From Benincasa hispida (lineage: Eukaryota > Streptophyta > Magnoliopsida > Cucurbitales > Cucurbitaceae), in assembly GCF_009727055.1 (NCBI RefSeq), contig NC_052350.1, forward strand, positions 21,581,364 through 21,645,363: a stretch of 64,000 bases of DNA, written 5' to 3'. Numbering within the stretch: position 1 is the first letter of the stretch; every line of letters starts with the position of its first letter. The translations under genes were made by a program, and so were the position numbers. Positions 56,872 to 64,000 of the stretch are shown here, in pieces. The notes beneath the pieces were generated by a model. That model did not search any database. It had not been told where the DNA came from and saw only the letters and a program-made list of their open reading frames with translations.

Positions 56872-58918
56872 TTATTCACAACTAGAAGAAGATCCTCTAT
56901 TACGCCTAGATTGATCATGTTGAGTGACATAGTGTCCACGATCGTCACGCCCTCGTACACTTGGTGGTTGATTTTTCTCTACAAAGTGTATACCCTCACT
57001 ACGTTGTCCATATATAATATACTGGTCATGGATATTTGGATGGACATGCGAAGTTTGTCCTTCTTCCATGCTTAGTGTACTGATGGTTATTGGGAAAAAA
57101 AATCAAATGTTAAGGGAGAGGACATCATGGAAGTGTACTGATCGAGTGGCGTTGTTGGATATTCATTCCGAACATTAGGTCAAATAGGAATATCCTCATG
57201 TCTTGCTGGATCACCTTGTTCTTCCATTGGAACGTCACCATCGAAATATCGCACTCGATATATCGAGTGAGTCTACACAAGGCTCTTTGAGAAGATATTG
57301 GCAAATTTGGAAGCTCGGCCTGAAAAAGAATTGAATAACAAGTTAATGACTTTAAAATTTATTTTGGTGTGCAATGAAGAAATAAAATCAAACACTCATA
57401 GTAAACAATAAACTCATACTAACAAGTGATAAGATGTTCCTGCTTTAGTTATGTACCACTTGCTCATAGTAGAATACCATTCAATATATCAAGGATCGGT
57501 ACCTACACCGTTGTTAATAGAAGGTCCATTAACAACCAAACTCTGTCGATTTTCCCATATTGTAATTTGAGGAGCCAAATATGCAATCCAGTCTCACTCA
57601 TGCCTGCCCCTTAGATCGTGTGAATGAAGTCGAGCGTCTGTGTTGCAAGGTTGAGGAATTTGTTGCAACATCCCAAATCGACGTATCACACAATCTGAGT
57701 GATGCAACTCCACAATGAAGAAGCATATGAGTGGAAATCTGGATTTCCATATCTCATTGTCATCGAGATAGTGTGGCGGCAATAATTGGATCAGATGATT
57801 ATACGACTCCCAAGTAATCTGCATGCATATGTGTCAAAAAATGAATTAACGAGAAGATTGAAACATTATGAATATATGATATATGAATGAACAAAATATT
57901 ACCTGTTTAGGCATATGTGTATCGATATGTGTCTGTACTGTACTAGAATATGCGTAAGTGCTCTAATTATAGAATAGTTGTCATTCCATCTACAACAATC
58001 AGAAGTTAAATTTTAGCTATTAGTATTTCATAATGAAAACAACAATAATGAGGTAAATATGCTTACCTTACTACAAGTGGTCTATCACCTAAGTTATTCT
58101 CGTATCTATGGAGTCGTCGAGGTACTAGAAGAGGAAATCGATCCCATGCCCAAATTTGTAGCAATAAAAGTGGGCTTGCAATATCTTTTCCTTTGTAATT
58201 GCACCCTTGCATAGTTGCCTATACAACCATGCAAGACATCTAGCGCTCCAACTGTAAGTCCCGGTAACATCAAAATCTACCAAGAGAGGAAGATACATCA
58301 GGTGCACTCTGCTATTGGATTTGTCGGAAAATACCAATCCTCCAATCAACGTGAGAATATATGCTCGAACATATCGTTGCAGGTCCTCTTCATATGCATG
58401 GTCTGGTATATGGGCGAAGTTGTTAAATTGATCAGCTAACCATGGCAGGCTTAGACGACCTCCTTTAAGAACAACGTCATTCGTGGTTACGCATAAAAGA
58501 AGGGCACAAAGTTGTTTCCAGTCATAATTTAGAGACCCGATCAATGGTCTTCCATTAATTAGGAGTCCAAATTGGATGGCTACACTTGAAGTGTAATTGT
58601 ACACTCTCCATGCAACATGTGGAAAGTGTGTGTCTCCTGGTGCCATCGTTCCACTAATGCCGTTATCAGATGACAGTCTAGTTGTATAAATTTTATATAA
58701 GAGACTCCGTAAAACCCTACAACTCATAGATAGTTCAATATACGAGGGTCTGGGTTCTCGCGCCTGCGAATAACAGCCTTTCTTCGCCAAAAATACATTG
58801 CATCGATATACTCGTCTTCCCAAACAGCCTCGAATCTATGGTTGCATTGTAAGTACAAAATCGAGTCGTTGTATGGCTCTATGGTAACATCCCCATCCAT
58901 CTGATCCCATAAAAACAA
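56872..58918 (-). pseudogene. plant mobile domain (PMD/MAIN-like) protein
   Basis: Exon 1 has RRRENPDPRILNYL, VAIQFGLLINGRPLIGSLNYDWKQLC-type sequence, SRLSLPWL-like GRLSLPWLADQF, YVRAYILTLIGGLVFSDKS, VHLMYLPLL and YSWSARCLAWLYRQLCKG, all PMD hallmarks. Two GT-AG introns can be placed: 57990-58066 (77 nt) and 57819-57902 (84 nt), giving an 87-nt exon 2 (WNDNYSIIRALTHIL) in phase with exon 3 (ITWESYNHLI, SRFPLICFFIVELHHSD, FGMLQQIPQPC). The C-terminal tail ends SRRNRGSSSSCE at 56872. Frameshifts near 58740 and 58175 and later stops inactivate it. PMD proteins are linked to silencing and meristem maintenance in plants, but no function is claimed here. Confidence 0.78.
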
Positions 58919-59105
58919 TATTAAATGTAGTAAAAATCAATGTGATTACAATCAACAAATATAATGTCAGTTAATAAAGAATACACCCTTCATTGTATAA
59001 ATACAATCAATAAATACAATCAATTAAATACAATCACAATTAATAAAGAATAAATAAGTAAAAAAAGTTACAATCAATAAATACAATGAGAATTAAAAAT
59101 AAATA

Positions 59106-61638
59106 ACTAAATCGTATCACGAGCTTGATTGGGACAATTTCGTCTATTATGCCCTTCTTGTCTGCAAATTGTGCACCGTGTCTTGTAACATTCCCTCTAA
59201 TCCATCTCGTTTTGCATGTGAGTAGTACATGATCTGCCAACCGTCCTAACTCGTGATTCTTCTAGATAAATAGTTGAGAAGTTAAGATTAGGCCAACATT
59301 TTTTATCGGGGATAGGGTCGAACTGGGGTGAATAACATGCCAAATAAGTGAGAATTTTGTAATAGTCTTCAATGTAGTAAAAGTAGTATACCTCAATGGT
59401 CTTACATACAGCCATAGCATGAGAATAGGGGATTCCAAAACTCTGCCACTTATTGCATGTGCATGTTCTTTCACTTAATTTTACTCGGTGTGTGTTTCCA
59501 CCCTTTAGTGTTATTGGGTTGATTGAGGTGGTGATTGCACGTTGTTCCCAACGACTTATTTTCTTTACTGTATACCTATGAAAAATACGTTGACAAAATG
59601 TTTGTTGCAACCCTGTTCGATTGTCAAATATATTGACGAAATGTTTGATTGCACATTGTTCCCAACGACTTATTTTCTTTACTACATACCTATGACAAAT
59701 ACGAAAATTACTTAGAATACCTCGATAGTCAATATAAAAATGTGGGTAACTAAGATGTGAATAATTTACCTCATGAAACACTCTCCCAAGTAGTCTCTAT
59801 TTCTACACAATGAGCAGTGAAATAAGCAATAGTTCAATAGAATGTTGCTTGGACTAGTGCAGTGATGGGTAGCTTTCTGGCTCATTTCAGAACAACATTT
59901 GTACTTTCGGCTACATTCGTGGTTAGCCATCCATAACGATGACCACCATCATGTGACTGTGTCCACTGCTTAGGATCTATAGAAGTAAAATATCGTAAGC
60001 AATTAGGGTTTGTTGTTTGAAGTTCGGCCATACAGTCATTAAACTTTCGAACTTGAAATTTTGATCCTGCACTATACACCAAACTCTTCAACAAACTATT
60101 TTTGAACTTGTCGTTAAAATTACTCGCCACATGTCGCAAGCAGAATCTGTGATGTACTCTAACCCAACCGTTGTTAGGGTTTCTGACTGCAGATATAATG
60201 TCTTTGTGTCTATCTAAAATTAGACACATTCCCTCCTTTCTATGAACCACATGATCCCATAAATTCCTCAAAAACTAGCCTCACGAGTCAGCACTTTCCT
60301 TCGGTACAATGGCGTATGCAACCGGATAGACGTGGCTATTTGCATCAACTGAGGTAGCTATTAATAATGTTCCTTCATACTTCCTATACAAATGGGTTCT
60401 GTCAATTTGAAGTAGCGGCCTGCAATGCTTGAAACCCTCGATAACAGGTCCAAACGACCAAAACATGCTACTGAACATTACAAGCCTTTCATCACAATCC
60501 ACCTCATTTAGCCTCCAATGGACGACTGTACCGGGGTTTGTGATTTGTAAGATATTCATCCATTTGGGTAGAAAATTGTACGATTCGATCCAATCTCTGA
60601 ATATCTTCGCAATTGCCTTTCTTCTTCTGTCCTACACTTTCCAATAACTGATGGAATAACCATATTGTTTCAAGATAATATCTTGTAATGTTTTGATGTC
60701 AACTGATGGATTTTTTTTCACTATGCTGCTTACCTCAGATGAAATTAGATCGAAGTCCAATTGATTGTGATCTTGTCTCAGTCTTGCATACACACAAAAA
60801 TGCGGGTCATTGTACTGGGTAATTTCAAATATACCATGTTTTTTATGGTAAACAGCGTGAAGTCTCCACGTGCATTCATTGTCATATCTCTTACACCTAA
60901 TATCCCATGTTGTTTTCTTCGACTAAATGACCTCAAAATTTTGATGTCGAATGATCGAATAGTTTTTCACTGCATTTTTTAAATCCAATTTGGAATTGAA
61001 TATCAACCCCTTAAGTAGTGAATCAGACCCCATATAATTGTCTTCCCCTGTTGTCGAATCGGGTTCAATGGTCATCTCATTCAAGTCTATCTCAGTAAAT
61101 GTTTCAGGACTTCATGTACGCCATAAAATTGACCAGGTAGTTGATCTAGATCGATATCATTATTGTCTATTTCAACTTCGTCATCGTTTGTAGCAATAGT
61201 TAGATCACACTTCTCATCTTCCACATCATGGCTTTCTAACTCAACAATAGTTTCAACTTCTTCTCTCGTTGATGTTGGACTTGGGACACTGGGTTGGGAT
61301 ATATACAATTCAACTCTATTTGGATGGTATGGAGCGTTGCTCATCATGAATCGTACATCAGTCTCACTTCGTAATGAGATGGAGATATAGAAAGCACATC
61401 CCGCTACATAACTACCATATCTAAATATTACCTCTACCCCATCATCTCTATTTATGGATAATGCATCACATAATCCATCGATTAATGTGTTGAAGTCAAC
61501 TTGACGATGCATGTTTATACGAAGAGATGGTTGCCTATCATATTCTATCACGTTTGGCCCATTAACAATTCCATGCAGATAACATAAAATTCCATAACGT
61601 CCATCATAGTTTGGCAAATGCAATCTAATATTTATCAT
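59106..61638 (-). pseudogene. MuDR-type transposase
   Basis: The N-terminal domain starts at 61638 (MINIRLHLPNYDGRYG) and ends in an acidic stretch (IDNNDIDLDQLPG). The MuDR DNA-binding region follows in broken frames (WDIRCKRYDNECTWRL, 60880-60920). The catalytic MULE domain spans about 59890-60560: LLQIDRTHLYRKYEGTLLIA (the usual Gly-Thr-His is Arg-Thr-His), DANSHVYPVAYAIVPKE, MCLILDRHKDI, HHRFCLRHVASNF. The SWIM finger CTCNKWQSFGIPYSHAMAVC (about 59400-59465) has Tyr in place of the third Cys. A CCHC knuckle TRCTICRQEGHNRRNC lies at the C-terminus before a TAG at about 59106. A 114-bp tandem duplication (59533-59710) and several stops disable it. Confidence 0.82.
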
Positions 61639-62497
61639 AATACTTGTAAGTATATATTAGGCCAACTATATTAAAAATAATATTAAGACACATCATTTGA
61701 CCCTAAATCAATGATAAATATTATTTTATATTGACATGAATCTTTGTTCTTTACTTATCATAAAATTTACAATATTAAGGTAAATAATCCAAAATAAATT
61801 AACTAGATAAATAGTAAACATAACAACAACAACAACAACATTACTAACAATAACATTATCATTAACATTCAAAATTCAATATTCAATAATGAATACATCA
61901 TTCCAAATAATTGTAAATAACTATATACATACCTTTTGAATGACTTGATTGTAGAGTTTTCTCAGAAATAATAGGCACTGTAAAAACAATGGATATTTCT
62001 TTTACTATGTATGGAAAAAAAAACATTATTTTTACTATGTAATATTTTTGGCAAAAAAACATTAAAAACTACTAATAAATTTTAAAATTTTGGCGAAATG
62101 AAAAAAGATTTAAATATAAATTTTATATTTAAAAAGATTTATTTTTTTTTCATCAAGAGCATATTTAAATACCTATTTTTAGAATTTGTTAAAATTTTCT
62201 TTCAACCTATTTTTAGATTTATTTTTTTTCCATTAAGAATGTTAAATTTTTTTTATGACTTTTTTATATGTTTAAACATAAATAATTTGAGACTATGATG
62301 TAATATTTTAAAAATCATAGTTGAACATTCTAAACAATATTTTTATTATATTTAATCAGATAAGACATACTCATTTTGATAGCTAAATGCAACAACAGAG
62401 TACCAACCAAATACCTAATATCAACCAGTAAAGTGGACTACATATATAACACAATGTTAATCATATGTAATTCTCCCTTATGATAATCAACTATAAA
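61639..62497. other. AT-rich upstream region of the Mutator-like element
   Basis: Contains an AACAAC microsatellite near 61821-61840 and long A/T runs. It probably includes the element's 5' end, but no terminal inverted repeat was matched to 56100-56870. Confidence 0.35.
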
Positions 62498-64000
62498 AAA
62501 TAATGCCCATCTTTGGCATCTAAGATTAGGTCACATCAATCTCAATAGGATTGAGAAGTTGATGAAAAGTGGACTTTTAAAGAGTTTAGAAGAAAACTCC
62601 TTGTCGGTATGTGAATCATGCCTCGAAGGCAAGTTGACCAAATGACCTTTTACTGGAAAAAGTTACAGAGCCAAGGAAACCTTGGAGCTTGTACATTCAG
62701 ACTTCTGTGGTTTGATGAATGTTAGAGCTCGGGGTGGGTATGAATATTTTATCTCTTTCATAGATGATTATTCAAGATTCGAGTATCTCTACCTAATGCA
62801 ACGTAAGTCTGAAGCCCTTGGCAAGTTCAAGGAGTATAATGTTAAAGTTGAAAACTTGTTAGGTAAGAAGATAAAAACACTAAGGTTTGATCGTGGTGGA
62901 GAGTATATAGACCTCCAATTCCAGAACTATATGATAGAACATGGGATTGCATCCCAACTCTTGGCCTTGGTACACCTCAGCAGAATGGTGTATCAGATAA
63001 GAGAAACAAAACCTTGTTGGACATGGTTCGGTCTATGATGAGTTATGCTCATCTTCCAGACTCGTTTTAGGATTTTGCAGTGAAAACTGCATGTTATATC
63101 TTAAACAACGTTCCCTTGAAAAGTGTTTCTGAAACACCTTTTGAGTTATGGAGAGGCCATAAAGGTAGTTTACGCCACTTCAGGATTTGGGGTTGTCCGG
63201 CATATGTGCTAGTGACTAACCCAAAGAAGTTAGAACTACGTTCAAAGGTTTGCCTCTTTGTAGGCTACCCCAAGGAAACGAAAGATGGATACTTCTAGGA
63301 TCCGAGTGAGAACAAAGTGTTTGTTTCTACAAATGTTATCTTCTTGGAAGAAGACCACATAAGGGATCATAAGCCACGGAGTAAGCTCATTTTACATGAG
63401 ATCTCTAGTGAGACTGAGACTGCTGAGGGTTCAACAAGAGTTGTTCAACAGACCGGCAGATCAACAAGAGTTGTTGAGGTTGGAACATCTAGTCAACCAG
63501 CTCAAGAGTTGACACTGCCTCGACGTAGTAGGAGGGTTGTGAACTCACGGGATCGTTACATGGGTTTCATTGAAGCCCAAAACCTCATTTCAAATGATGG
63601 GCTCGAGGATCCGTTGTCTTTTAAGAAAGCAATGGAGGATGTTGACAAAAATGAATGGGTTAAGGCCATGAACCAGGAAATAGAGTCTATGTACTTCAAT
63701 AATGTTTGAGAGCTTGTTGATCCACCCGAGGGGTTAAGACCTATTGGGTGTAAGTGGATATATAAGTGAAAGAGAGGTGTAGATGGAAAGGTGCAAACCT
63801 TTAAGGCTAGACTCGTGGCAAAGGGTTATACCCAGGTTGAGGGAGTTGACTATGAGGAAACTTTCTTACCTGTTTTCATGCTCAAGTCTATCAGGATTTT
63901 CCTGTCCATTGCCACATTTTATGATTATGAAATATAGAAAATGGACGTCAAGACTGCCTTTCTTAATGGTAATCTTAAGAAGACCATCTACATGACTCAA
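62498..64000 (+). pseudogene. copia pol fragment C7
   Basis: Same family as C2. It begins abruptly in the pre-integrase (HLWHLRL-like sequence, NLNRIEKLMKSGLL), with CESCLEGKLTK followed by a stop. The integrase has VHSDFCGLMNV and RFDRGGEYIDL, but after a frameshift near 62975 the third catalytic residue reads NGVSDKRNK, Glu changed to Asp. The C-terminal region (HFRIWGCPAYVLVTNPKK, VGYPKETKDGYF) and the linker with two TRVV repeats follow. Reverse transcriptase runs off the window at about FLNGNLKKTIYM. The gag, leader and LTR expected upstream are missing, so it is 5' truncated. Confidence 0.85.

Larger units (their letters stand above)
56872..61638 (-). mobile_element. Mutator-like element with PMD gene
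   Basis: A MuDR-type transposase gene (59106-61638) is followed on the same strand by a plant mobile domain gene (56872-58918), only about 190 bp apart. PMD genes are known passengers or components of some plant Mutator-like elements. Long terminal inverted repeats and 9-bp duplications were not found, so the element limits are those of its genes. Both genes are decayed. Confidence 0.65.

Noticed and set aside
62098..62298. 66-codon frame rich in Phe, Ile and Lys
   Set aside because: Product of an AT-rich stretch; not a membrane protein with any supporting evidence.
1..64000. Search for an intact, previously undescribed multi-gene system
   Set aside because: No set of intact neighbouring genes was found; every recognisable coding region belongs to a decayed transposable element.

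Overview
The window looks like transposon-rich nuclear DNA of a flowering plant. It is AT-rich and carries plant-type Ty1/copia gag-pol, a plant LINE, a MuDR-type transposase with a plant mobile domain (PMD) gene, a DUF1985 fragment, hAT-type non-autonomous elements, and retroelements primed by tRNA-iMet and tRNA-Asp. The copia family that dominates (LTRs starting TGTTGGGGTTGATGTCC) resembles elements I associate with Cucurbitaceae, but that assignment is an inference. I see no intact single-copy host gene. Every coding region is a transposon open frame broken by stops, frameshifts or deletions.

Layout. 1-5044: 5' part of a minus-strand copia element (C1), abutting an older Ale-type copia remnant (5045-5650). 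5651-11263: AT-rich DNA with a tandem repeat (6608-7050), a DUF1985 fragment (7124-7575), a hAT remnant, a large array of palindromic TATCACTGATAG motifs (9480-10320) and a purine-rich repeat. 11264-33300: one LINE split by an 18-kb copia element (C2, 12482-30607). C2 is itself invaded by a hAT element (15025-15598), a 5.1-kb coding-free LTR element of LARD type (19191-24281, TSD ACGCT) and two solo LTRs (26636-28525 and 29613-30112). 33640-37486: minus-strand Tork-like copia. 37478-42640: deletion-derivative copia C3 with two hAT insertions. 42641-51270: minus-strand copia C4 interrupted by plus-strand copia C5 (44762-50423). 51271-53357: two opposed LTR pieces. 53984-55071: copia integrase fragment and a SINE-like insertion. 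56140-56450: 22-bp degenerate tandem repeat. 56872-61638: decayed Mutator-like element with transposase and PMD gene. 62498-64000: copia C7, running off the window.

The order of insertion can be read directly from target-site duplications and interrupted frames: LINE first, then C2, then the elements inside C2. The genes do not form a pathway; each element once encoded its own mobility, and the non-autonomous ones depended on enzymes made elsewhere.

Two kinds of assembly artefact are present. A Nextera mate-pair junction adapter lies at 19672-19709, next to a misplaced 48-bp copy of downstream LTR sequence. Two single-N joins (16508 and 48554) are flanked by exact 67-bp and 69-bp duplications, which are unmerged contig overlaps. 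Annotations within about 200 bp of these points should not be trusted.
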